From the NCBI GenBank assembly GCA_030624695.1, contig JAUXJP010000048.1, forward strand, positions 1 to 6,998: a stretch of 6,998 nt of DNA, in the 5' to 3' direction. Below, piece after piece: positions 1 to 6,052 of the stretch. A program made the translations under genes and the position numbers. Source of the DNA: Candidatus Dadabacteria bacterium. Its GTDB lineage: Bacteria; Desulfobacterota_D; UBA1144; Nemesobacterales; JAJCZQ01. The notes beneath the pieces are model-generated. The model saw only the letters and a program-made list of their open reading frames with translations, was not told where the DNA came from and searched no databases. Each line of letters opens with the position of its first letter. The stretch's first letter is position 1.

Positions 1-172
1 AGGTAACATATGCGGGAACCAAAGCAACCACAAGGTCACGTCCATATTTAAATACTGCTTTCCAAAGTGGATTTTGAATATCCTGTAAAGGCTCTTCATA
101 GGTTGCGTATGTGACAAATACAAGAAACAGTACAAATACTATAATCGACAACAATAATCCTTTCTTATTCAT
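1..172 (-). CDS. Membrane protein, N-terminal part (runs off left edge)
   Basis: An open reading frame of 57 codons starts at 172 and runs leftwards off the window without a stop. It begins MNKKGLLLSI and has one clear membrane segment at about residues 5-24, rich in Leu, Ile, Val and Phe. A polar linker (YEEPLQDIQ) follows, then a second hydrophobic stretch starting near residue 47 (LVVALVPAYV). This fits an integral membrane protein, or one anchored by its N-terminus. I chose the start at 172 because GGAGG lies 9 bases upstream; an in-frame ATG at 178 sits almost on top of that site and is less likely. I do not recognise the family. It diverges from the gene at 351, with 178 bases between them. 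Confidence 0.7.
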   Translation of the reverse strand, partial: MNKKGLLLSIIVFVLFLVFVTYATYEEPLQDIQNPLWKAVFKYGRDLVVALVPAYVT

Positions 173-304
173 GGACATTATCCTCCGTAAAAATAGTTTC
201 AATTAATATTACTCAAGACAATTGATAAAAAAATATCCGGAACTGAATATAGAACAAAATCAGCTTCTGATTCAAATGAGATTTAAGACTTAAACAATGA
301 GGTA

Positions 305-334
305 TTCACAATTATTGCTTATTTATTATAGAAT
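305..334 (+). promoter_or_regulatory. Candidate sigma-70 promoter for the cysteine-rich gene
   Basis: TTCACA at 305-310 is followed after 16 bases by TATAGA (327-332), or after 18 bases by TAGAAT (329-334), a reasonable -35/-10 pair. Transcription would start around 340, leaving only about ten bases before the ATG at 351. That would explain the lack of a Shine-Dalgarno sequence there. The match is moderate and the region is AT-rich, so chance similarity is possible. Confidence 0.35.
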
Positions 335-350
335 ATGTTAATGTTCTTTT

Positions 351-653
351 ATGAAATATTTACTTATTTTTACATTTATATTAATTACTTCTACTCCTTT
401 GCTTGGGGAAGAAAAAAACTGTTATATAGAAGAGACAAACTGCAGGGAGCAGGATGTTAACTGTAGGGAAGAGCAAACTGACTGCAAGGAAAAATGTGTC
501 CAGGAAAGATGTTTTGATTTCGTGGAGGAAGGTAAAGAATGTATGTGTATTGAAAAAATTAAAACCAATTGTAAAAATACAATAATGGTATGTGATAAAG
601 AAAGGGTTTGTGACGAAAAATTAATCTGCGAGGAAAGCCCTGTGGCAAATTAA
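351..653 (+). CDS. Small exported cysteine-rich protein, family unknown
   Basis: The 100-residue product begins with a clear Sec signal peptide: MKYLL, then a hydrophobic core to about residue 18, with likely cleavage after Gly19 (TPLLG|EE). The mature part of about 81 residues is very polar and holds 12 cysteines, at 24, 31, 38, 45, 49, 54, 64, 66, 74, 81, 87 and 93. The first four are spaced exactly seven residues apart in repeats of the form NC-x5-N/D-C, such as NCREQDVNC, and there is a C-x-C at 64-66. Exported proteins with an even, dense set of cysteines are usually disulfide-bonded or bind metal; either role is inference here. No Shine-Dalgarno sequence precedes the ATG. The next gene starts three bases after the stop, so the two are probably co-transcribed. 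I do not recognise the family. Confidence 0.75.
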   Translation: MKYLLIFTFILITSTPLLGEEKNCYIEETNCREQDVNCREEQTDCKEKCVQERCFDFVEEGKECMCIEKIKTNCKNTIMVCDKERVCDEKLICEESPVAN

Positions 654-656
654 CAG

Positions 657-1112
657 ATGATCGATATTGTTGAGTTAATGCCGGAAAGGCCCGATACAAT
701 ACTAAATGAAGGCCTTGATAAATTAACCGTACTTGAAGACAGGGAAATTTATTATTATTTCAGGGACAACGTTTTTTACAAAGAACTTGATCAGTTTATT
801 TCAAATAAAGATAAAAAGTCAGCTTCCAAAATCAAAAGTACCGACAATATTTCCGCAGGTGATAAAACCAAAATAAATTATGAAAACAACCTGGTCAGGT
901 CCAGGTTTATAAAGAAATTCGAAGCTGTTAGACAAAACTATTATCTATATAATGATAGAATCCATACCTATACAATTAATAACATAGAGAGTCCCACAAA
1001 TGTTATTACAATACACCAATGGGAAAACTCAGAACTTATAAATGGCCTGGAAATCCTGGCACAATTACGCAGAAAAAAACTGTTTAATATTTTTTTTGGA
1101 AAATACAAATGA
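657..1112 (+). CDS. Hypothetical protein of unknown function, probably cytoplasmic
   Basis: The 151-residue product has no signal peptide or membrane segment. It is rich in charged and aromatic residues (for example YYYF near 33-36 and YYLYND near 95-100). Its middle (about 52-75) is Lys/Ser/Asp-rich and probably flexible, and its C-terminus is strongly basic (LRRKKLFNIFFGKYK). The ATG lies three bases after the preceding stop with no Shine-Dalgarno nearby, so translation is likely coupled; Met8 is an alternative start. Its stop overlaps the start of the nuclease remnant at 1109 as ATGA. I recognise no motif and assign no function. Linkage to two exported products suggests a shared operon, but the protein itself shows no export signal. 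Confidence 0.6.
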   Translation: MIDIVELMPERPDTILNEGLDKLTVLEDREIYYYFRDNVFYKELDQFISNKDKKSASKIKSTDNISAGDKTKINYENNLVRSRFIKKFEAVRQNYYLYNDRIHTYTINNIESPTNVITIHQWENSELINGLEILAQLRRKKLFNIFFGKYK

Positions 1113-1392
1113 ATCCTGTACTAATTCTGATATTGCTACTTTTGCTTACTTCAATAGCTAATTCTGAAATCTGCACTGTAATGGTGACAAACAACGGTTA
1201 GATAAATCAAACAAATTGTTTGCATGGATATTTATTGGTGAAAAGAATATCAACCTCGAACTAATCAGGAAAGGATGCTCCAATGTTTACAATGTAATAC
1301 CCTATAAAAAATACCCGGTACTTGACCCTATTGATTTAAATTTAGCTGCCGAAGAGCAAAAAGCCGGACTTTGGGATGGATGCGGGCAGTAG
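1109..1392 (+). pseudogene. Remnant of an exported SNase-type (thermonuclease) gene, frameshifted and missing its N-terminal half
   Basis: An ATG at 1109 overlaps the previous stop (ATGA) and encodes 30 residues that look like an export signal (MNPVLILILLLLLTSIANSE) before TAG at 1199-1201. From 1168 a second frame runs to TAG at 1390-1392 and encodes the second half of a staphylococcal nuclease domain. It contains DKSNKLFAWIFIGEKN, then INLELIRKG, then AAEEQKAGLWDG. From memory, DKSNKL...LIRKG aligns without gaps to S. aureus nuclease residues 83-107, with catalytic Arg87 replaced by Lys. The first half of the domain, with the Asp/Arg/Glu active site, is absent from all frames between signal and remnant. 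I infer an internal deletion plus frameshift in a once-exported nuclease. A programmed frameshift is unlikely because the active site would still be missing. Confidence 0.7.
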
Positions 1393-1397
1393 CAGAA

Positions 1398-1886
1398 CTA
1401 CCTGTTTGTGTTGTTTACTACCTCTAACTTTCCTATCCCAAACACATTCATTTGCCCAACGCCGATATTATTAACCTGTTTAGAAAAATTAACTGCCGCA
1501 TATTTCCTATCTATCCTGACTAATTGGATAGAAAGAGAATCAATCCAGTTTCCGTTAGTATCAGATCCCGATTCAATTCCGGTAATAACCGCATTTGACT
1601 TATACCTGGTAATTACAAGCTTATCTTTCATAAATTCTTTCCAGCTTGTCAGGTATTTACCCCTGGCGTTAAGGTTGGATTGATATGTGTAAAGTTCAAC
1701 ATTGTTTTTGTAGATAACAAGTTTGATTTTTGCTTTATTTTCTTTAATAGCTGGAATCTGTGTGGAATAAACTACTTCAACTTCACCAAACCAGGACCCA
1801 TTAAAATCATTTATATTCTGAGAAGAAACATCAGTAACATAGACAGAAAATAAGATTACAAAAGATAAGAATAACTCTTTTAACAT
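1398..1886 (-). CDS. Small secreted protein of unknown function
   Basis: The 162-residue product has a signal peptide (MLKELFLSFVILFSV...) with probable cleavage after Ser22 (V-S-S|Q). The mature part of about 140 residues alternates polar and hydrophobic residues like a beta-rich fold. It opens with FNGSWFGEVEV at 28-38, a G-x-W-x-G pattern seen at the start of lipocalin-like or other small beta-barrel proteins; this resemblance is weak. There is no cysteine in the mature chain. AGGTGA lies four bases upstream of the ATG and supports the start. Its 3' end is only five bases from the end of the nuclease remnant, tail to tail. It lies 96 bases downstream of the lipoprotein gene on the same strand and may share its transcript. 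Confidence 0.65.
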   Translation of the reverse strand: MLKELFLSFVILFSVYVTDVSSQNINDFNGSWFGEVEVVYSTQIPAIKENKAKIKLVIYKNNVELYTYQSNLNARGKYLTSWKEFMKDKLVITRYKSNAVITGIESGSDTNGNWIDSLSIQLVRIDRKYAAVNFSKQVNNIGVGQMNVFGIGKLEVVNNTNR

Positions 1887-1915
1887 ATATTCACCTAAAC
1901 AATATTAATAACATA

Positions 1916-1935
1916 CTGGAAATACTTTTTTCCAG
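1916..1935. repeat. Inverted repeat between the two envelope-protein genes
   Basis: A perfect 7-base stem, CTGGAAA/TTTCCAG, encloses a 6-base loop. On the minus strand it lies after the lipoprotein stop (1983) and before the ribosome-binding site of the 1398-1886 gene. There is no good T-run behind it on that strand, so it is a weak terminator at best. It could equally be a leader hairpin or chance. Confidence 0.3.
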
Positions 1936-1982
1936 AAGTAAAAATATTCATTAATGGTTAAGAATTTAGAATGTTAATCAAA

Positions 1983-2432
1983 TTATTTGTTTTCAGGTTT
2001 ACATACAAATTCAAATACTTTCTCGATGTAATTACCCGGTTCTATTTTACTCCATTTAGTTTTATCATCTAACCTTCCTCTCCTGTTATCCATTTCCTTA
2101 ACAGGATTGTCACCCATAAAGTAATATATTTCATCCAGGATATATATTCTTTTTTTGCAGTCAAAAAGTACTAAGCTCAAAATTCCATCGAATTCATATA
2201 CTTTATTATTTCCTTTATTATCAATGGAAGCTACCTGGTCAGAATTCCCCTCCGGGAATACCCTTTTGACCCAGATTTCACTGGTTTCACCTAATGTAAT
2301 CAGCGAACCTTCATCTATAAATACCTCCATATCCTTGGTAGATAGTTTCGTATCTGAAACCGAATTGTCCTTTTTTGACTGGTTTTCACATGCCAAAGTA
2401 AAGAGTAAAAGTAAAATTGTAATATATTTCAT
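1983..2432 (-). CDS. Putative lipoprotein resembling the surface-adhesin protein E family
   Basis: The 149-residue product starts MKYITILLLLFTLAC, a short lipoprotein signal with the lipidated cysteine likely at position 15. The -3/-2 residues (T, L) fit the strict lipobox poorly, though looser lipoboxes are known, for example in spirochaetes. A polar tether covers 16-35. The C-terminal half has the spaced pattern I associate with surface-adhesin E-like proteins: W54, then FDCKKR with Cys92, then a tyrosine-rich strand (99-105), then W127-SKIEPG, then Cys144 in FVCK just before the end. Cys92 and Cys144 could form a disulfide. Family members are periplasmic or surface proteins of poorly known role. 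No Shine-Dalgarno is visible before the ATG. It diverges from the glutamine-synthetase-like gene 82 bases away. Export is fairly sure, the family is tentative. Confidence 0.65.
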   Translation of the reverse strand: MKYITILLLLFTLACENQSKKDNSVSDTKLSTKDMEVFIDEGSLITLGETSEIWVKRVFPEGNSDQVASIDNKGNNKVYEFDGILSLVLFDCKKRIYILDEIYYFMGDNPVKEMDNRRGRLDDKTKWSKIEPGNYIEKVFEFVCKPENK

Positions 2433-2514
2433 AGGTAAATTTTATAATCAGCAATGAAATAAATATCAACTTTTAATTTTTTTATTCCTGTTAATTTGTT
2501 ATTATTGATCCACA

Positions 2515-3918
2515 ATGAAGAAAAGAAATAGTACTGCTGATATTCTAATTAAAAACAAAATTAGATACCTAAGTATCCTCTGGTGTGATAACGCAAATAT
2601 AATCAGGTCAAAGGCTCTGCATATACCAACCTTGTTAAAAGAAGTTAATAAGATAAAATCCGGTTTCAGAGATGATTTTCTTACCAGGATTGAAAGAAGA
2701 CTTACAAAAAGTATAGCTCTTCAGGCACTACCCGTAGTATACGATGCACCGGTTCCTGATGCCGGGCTTGATCCTGTAAAAGAGATAAGGCTGGTACCTG
2801 ACTGGTCGACACTGGTTATCCCTGAATACCTGTCTGGACACGCCCTTGTAATAGGCAATCTTGTTTCCGATAACGGCCCTTGGGAACTTTGCCCACGCGA
2901 AATTCTCAGAAAATCTGTAAATAATTTAAAAAAACTCGGTTTTGAAACAAGGGTTGGGATTGAAATTGAATTCTTTCTCTTCCATTTGAATGACTATATT
3001 GCAAATATCGAGCATTTTCCCATACCAATTGACCATGACCTTTATGCTCAGAATTCCGCGTTTGAAAGAGGCCGGGATGTAATAGATGATATGACCGATG
3101 AACTTTATGCACAGGGTATAGAAATATCCAATTACAACGTTGAATCAGGCCCGGGTCAGCATGAAATCTCATTACACCATTCAGATCCCTTAACAAGTGC
3201 GGACAGGCTTATTTATGCAAGAGAAACAATCAAAGCCGTTGCAATTAATCACGGGTTAATCGTTTCTTTTGTGCCTAAACTATTTGAAGATTCCACAGGT
3301 AGTGGATGCCATATACACCTGAGCCTTTTATCAAAGGGTAAAAATATACTGGGAAGCAAGAAAGAAGCGTGGAACTTATCGAAGAACGGCCAGCATTTTA
3401 TTGCGGGCATTTTAAATCACCTTCCCGCCCTGATGTCCATGACCACACCAACTCCCAATTCTTTCAGGAGAATAAAGCCTCAGTTTTGGAGTGGAGCTTA
3501 CAGGGTTTGGGGTATCGATAACAAGGAAGCAGCAGTAAGGGTACTGCATAATCCATATGGCGACGGGCCGGAAAGGTTTGAACTCAAGACCGCTGACCTT
3601 TCTGCAAATCCCTATATCGCTCTCACCGGGATTCTTGCATCCGGCGAAGACGGAATTGCTAACCAATCAGTTCTTCCGGACCCAATCCAGAAAGACCCTG
3701 CAAGATATACTAAGACTGAGATGAAGAAATTAGGCATTGAACTACTACCTGCTTCTGTTTCTGCTACTATTAAACATCTGGATAATGATGAAGTATTAAA
3801 AAACGCTTTTGGTGAGGAATACTACAGGGTATACAGGGCAGTTAAGCTGTTTGAAGAAAAAGAACTAAAGAATTTAACACTCGAGGAAGAGAGAAAAATA
3901 CTTTTAACAAGGTATTAA
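2515..3918 (+). CDS. Glutamine-synthetase-family ligase, FluG/NodGS-like branch
   Basis: The 467-residue protein is full length for a type I-like glutamine synthetase. The N-terminal beta-grasp part (about 12-105) is followed by the catalytic domain. Expected metal and substrate residues are visible: E150 and E152 (GIEIEFFLF), E210 and E217 (VESGPGQHE), H266 (GSGCHIHLSL), the PNSFRRI loop at 314-320, WSGAYRVWG at 325-333, E356, and ANPYIAL at 364-370. It therefore probably joins an amine to the gamma-carboxyl of glutamate using ATP. The WSGAY...W segment and ELK in place of the usual E-x-R resemble FluG and NodGS proteins, but the amidohydrolase domain of FluG is absent. The LYDLP-type adenylylation loop of GlnA is not seen. 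The true substrate (ammonia, a polyamine or another amine) is unknown. No Shine-Dalgarno precedes the ATG. It converges on the next gene with 19 bases between. Confidence 0.88.
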   Translation: MKKRNSTADILIKNKIRYLSILWCDNANIIRSKALHIPTLLKEVNKIKSGFRDDFLTRIERRLTKSIALQALPVVYDAPVPDAGLDPVKEIRLVPDWSTLVIPEYLSGHALVIGNLVSDNGPWELCPREILRKSVNNLKKLGFETRVGIEIEFFLFHLNDYIANIEHFPIPIDHDLYAQNSAFERGRDVIDDMTDELYAQGIEISNYNVESGPGQHEISLHHSDPLTSADRLIYARETIKAVAINHGLIVSFVPKLFEDSTGSGCHIHLSLLSKGKNILGSKKEAWNLSKNGQHFIAGILNHLPALMSMTTPTPNSFRRIKPQFWSGAYRVWGIDNKEAAVRVLHNPYGDGPERFELKTADLSANPYIALTGILASGEDGIANQSVLPDPIQKDPARYTKTEMKKLGIELLPASVSATIKHLDNDEVLKNAFGEEYYRVYRAVKLFEEKELKNLTLEEERKILLTRY

Positions 3919-3937
3919 TTTTTCGTGGGTTATTTTC

Positions 3938-5089
3938 TTATGGCCCTACAAGGTGATTTCTAAGATCAGACACTTTTTCACAGCACACCTGTTCCATCAC
4001 CTGTCTCAGCTGAGTTTTTAGAATTGAAATCGTATGGTTACCGCCTTCATCCCCAAGCGCTGCCACACCGTACATAAAGGGCCTTCCCAAAAATGTGAAC
4101 TCGGCGCCACTTGCAAGGGTCCTCGCGATATCAGGCCCTGAGCGTATACCGCTGTCCATCATAATAGTTAATTTATCTCTGTATTTAGGGGCAATTAATT
4201 TTAACGGTTCGATTGTTGACTGCCCTGCATCAAGCTGCCTTCCGCCATGATTTGAGACTATAATTCCATCGAGCCCGAGTTTTACCGCCTTTTCTGCGTC
4301 TTGTTCAGAAGCCACACCTTTTAATACAAGCTTTCCTTTCCACATATCACGAATCGGGGCAATTTTTTCTTCACTCAGTCTTCCGGAAAAGGTGTCGTTC
4401 ATAAACTGACCGAGTCCCTTTAGATTAAGCCCACCCGGCATATACGGTACAAGTGTTTTAAAATTTGGCTGACCGTGTTTAAGAGTATTAACCGCCCAGG
4501 CAGGTTTTCCTATTATCTGGATAATATTTTTTAGAGACATCTTAGGCGGCATCGCCAGGCCGTTCCTGATGTCCCTTGGCCTAAATCCAAAAGTTGGTAC
4601 ATCACACAATATTACAAGGACTTCGCACCCCGAGTCCCCTGCCCTTTTAATAATTTTATCCCTGATATCATTCTCTGTAGGATGATATAACTGAAACCAA
4701 AACCTGCCCTCGGTAATTTCACTGATTTCTTCAATACTGCTTGTACTGACAGTACTCAGTACAAAGGGAATATTGTGATCAAATGCAGCTTTGGCAACTA
4801 TGTTTGCTGCATTGGGCCAGATCATTCCCTGGAGCCCTACAGGGGCAACCCCAAACGGGGCATCATATGTATGCCCGAAAAGCCGGGTAGTCATATCGGA
4901 TCCTCCGTACTTTTCCAGGTACCTCGGTATAAGTTCAACTTTCCTTATATCCGATGTATTTTTCTTTACATTTACATCTTCGTTGCATCCGCCATCGAGA
5001 TATTCAAAGACAAATCCGGGAATTCTGCATTTAGCCTTTTTTCTAAGATCCTCTACTGTTGGATAATTTGTGTTGTATTTTATCTTCAT
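3938..5089 (-). CDS. FMN-dependent alpha-hydroxy-acid dehydrogenase/oxidase
   Basis: The 383-residue protein spans the whole family fold, a TIM barrel that binds FMN and oxidises an L-2-hydroxy acid to a 2-oxo acid. Family active-site residues are in order: Y30 (FEYLDGG), Q133 and Y135 (FQLYHP), D163 (LCDVP), R170, K257 (LVLKGV), the signature SNHGGRQLD with catalytic H281 and R284, then D312-SGIRSG and LGRPFMYG for the FMN phosphate. The variable segment covering the active site is about 178-240. Relatives include glycolate oxidase, lactate dehydrogenase, lactate monooxygenase and mandelate dehydrogenase. I cannot choose among them, though Val114 replaces the active-site Trp of plant glycolate oxidase. 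There is no membrane-anchor-like insert, and residues 1-20 look soluble. No clear Shine-Dalgarno is seen. It diverges from the nitroreductase gene, so the 89-base gap must hold two promoters. Confidence 0.92.
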   Translation of the reverse strand: MKIKYNTNYPTVEDLRKKAKCRIPGFVFEYLDGGCNEDVNVKKNTSDIRKVELIPRYLEKYGGSDMTTRLFGHTYDAPFGVAPVGLQGMIWPNAANIVAKAAFDHNIPFVLSTVSTSSIEEISEITEGRFWFQLYHPTENDIRDKIIKRAGDSGCEVLVILCDVPTFGFRPRDIRNGLAMPPKMSLKNIIQIIGKPAWAVNTLKHGQPNFKTLVPYMPGGLNLKGLGQFMNDTFSGRLSEEKIAPIRDMWKGKLVLKGVASEQDAEKAVKLGLDGIIVSNHGGRQLDAGQSTIEPLKLIAPKYRDKLTIMMDSGIRSGPDIARTLASGAEFTFLGRPFMYGVAALGDEGGNHTISILKTQLRQVMEQVCCEKVSDLRNHLVGP

Positions 5090-5178
5090 CTTAATTGTTT
5101 AGATTTTATCAAACTTAATAGACGAATTAAAGAGAACGTGTAATTTAACAATATATATAAAAATACCGGAGTTTATAA

Positions 5179-5838
5179 ATGGAACTTTATGATGTTATGC
5201 GTACTGCATTTTCTGCAAGGGAATATACAGATGAACCAGTACCCGATAAACTGCTTTACAGAATTCTCGATAATTCAAGGTTTGCATCAAGCGGTGGTAA
5301 CAGGCAGGGATGGAAAGTAATTGTTGTAAGGAAAAAAGAATCAAAGCAAAAAATAGCAGAATTAGCCGTTCCCGGGGCAAAACGGTATGCAGCGCAGCGA
5401 ATTGCCGGGGAAAATCCATTTAACACAATTGACCCATCCTCTGTTGATGATGAAACAATTCAAAACACCCCGCCTTCCCCGAAACTAAATATGACATACG
5501 TAGATGCTCCGGTTGTGCTTGTAGTCTGCGTTGACCTTAAAGTTGTGGCTTCCATGGACCGGGACCTTGACCGGGTCGGGGTTGTAAGCGGTGCATCAAT
5601 CTATCCATTTGTATGGAATATCCTCTTATCAGCCAGGAATGAAGGTTTTGGCGGCAGAATAACAACTATACCAATCACACGGGAAAAGGAGCTTCAGGAA
5701 TATTTCAGGATACCAGGGCATTTTGCTGTTTCCGCTATCCTGACAATTGGTAAACCTGCAAAACTGCTTACCAAGCTGTCACGCAAACCTGTTTCTGAAT
5801 TTACTATGGTTGAATTCTTTGATGGCAAAAATCTTTAA
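5179..5838 (+). CDS. Nitroreductase-family FMN oxidoreductase
   Basis: The 219-residue protein has the usual length and landmarks of the nitroreductase fold, a dimer with FMN at the interface. They are R14 in AFSAREYTDEPVP for the FMN phosphate, then ASSGGNRQGWKVIVV (36-50) matching the family pattern A-S-x-x-N-x-Q-x-W. The central helix lies at 138-153, followed by EGFGGRITTIP (155-165) and IPGHFAVSAILTIGKP near 178-193. Such enzymes pass electrons from NAD(P)H to nitroaromatics, quinones, enones or flavin. The natural substrate cannot be read from sequence. GGAG lies about 8 bases before the ATG and supports the start. The stretch at about 76-105 (NPFNTIDPSS... through PPSPKL) is Pro-rich and may be a substrate-covering loop. 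No terminator hairpin is obvious after the stop. Confidence 0.88.
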   Translation: MELYDVMRTAFSAREYTDEPVPDKLLYRILDNSRFASSGGNRQGWKVIVVRKKESKQKIAELAVPGAKRYAAQRIAGENPFNTIDPSSVDDETIQNTPPSPKLNMTYVDAPVVLVVCVDLKVVASMDRDLDRVGVVSGASIYPFVWNILLSARNEGFGGRITTIPITREKELQEYFRIPGHFAVSAILTIGKPAKLLTKLSRKPVSEFTMVEFFDGKNL

Positions 5839-5866
5839 ATCAGAACAAATAAAATCTAAATACTTA

Positions 5867-5992
5867 TTATCCGCCCTGCTGCCCAGAAACTCTACTATCA
5901 CCAAACCATATACTGTCCATAGAACCCCGCCCATTGCCATTGTTCAGACCGATGTAACCTGAAAAAGATGCTGTAAAGGATTCAGGTACCAT
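5867..5992 (-). CDS. Possible 41-residue small ORF or 3' gene remnant
   Basis: From an ATG at 5992 this frame encodes 41 residues beginning MVPESFTASFSGYIGLNN and ending DSRVSGQQGG. The Gly/Ser/Asn-rich, aromatic-spiced make-up resembles the end of an extracellular or beta-rich protein. The frame stays open about ten codons upstream of the ATG, back to a TGA. No Shine-Dalgarno is present. The higher G+C content stops roughly where the frame ends. It could be a real microprotein, the tail of a deleted gene, or chance. Confidence 0.2.
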   Translation of the reverse strand: MVPESFTASFSGYIGLNNGNGRGSMDSIWFGDSRVSGQQGG

Positions 5993-6018
5993 AGATAATG
6001 AAGTAATATTAAAATTTA

Positions 6019-6046
6019 TTGACTTAGCTCAACAATGTTGTAAAAT
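6019..6046 (+). promoter_or_regulatory. Sigma-70 promoter of the cold-shock gene
   Basis: TTGACT (6019-6024) and TAAAAT (6041-6046) are separated by 16 bases and match the consensus at five of six positions each. The start would fall near 6053. An 11-base palindrome, CAACAATGTTG (6030-6040), fills the spacer next to the -10 box and could be an operator, though it is short. Confidence 0.55.
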
Positions 6047-6052
6047 GTGATT

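Noticed and set aside
1168..1201. Programmed ribosomal frameshift producing a working nuclease
   Set aside because: No slippery heptamer is seen and the catalytic first half of the domain is missing in every frame, so joining the frames would not give an active enzyme.
1916..1935. Intrinsic terminator for the lipoprotein gene
   Set aside because: The stem is AT-rich and there is no T-run after it on the minus strand; kept only as an inverted repeat.
2906..3666. Minus-strand frames inside the glutamine-synthetase-like gene
   Set aside because: Antisense shadows of a conserved coding region, rich in unlikely His/Trp/Cys runs.
3919..3937. Terminator between the convergent ligase and oxidase genes
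   Set aside because: Only 19 bases with at most a bulged GTGGG/CCCTAC pairing reaching into the coding end; no T-run next to it.
4775..5143. Plus-strand frames opposite the hydroxy-acid oxidase gene
   Set aside because: They are antisense readings of a clearly recognisable, complete enzyme; no own start signals.
5747..5962. Plus-strand frame of 71 codons overlapping the end of the nitroreductase gene
   Set aside because: Over its first half it is a shifted reading of the nitroreductase C-terminus; it has no ribosome-binding site and the product is not protein-like.
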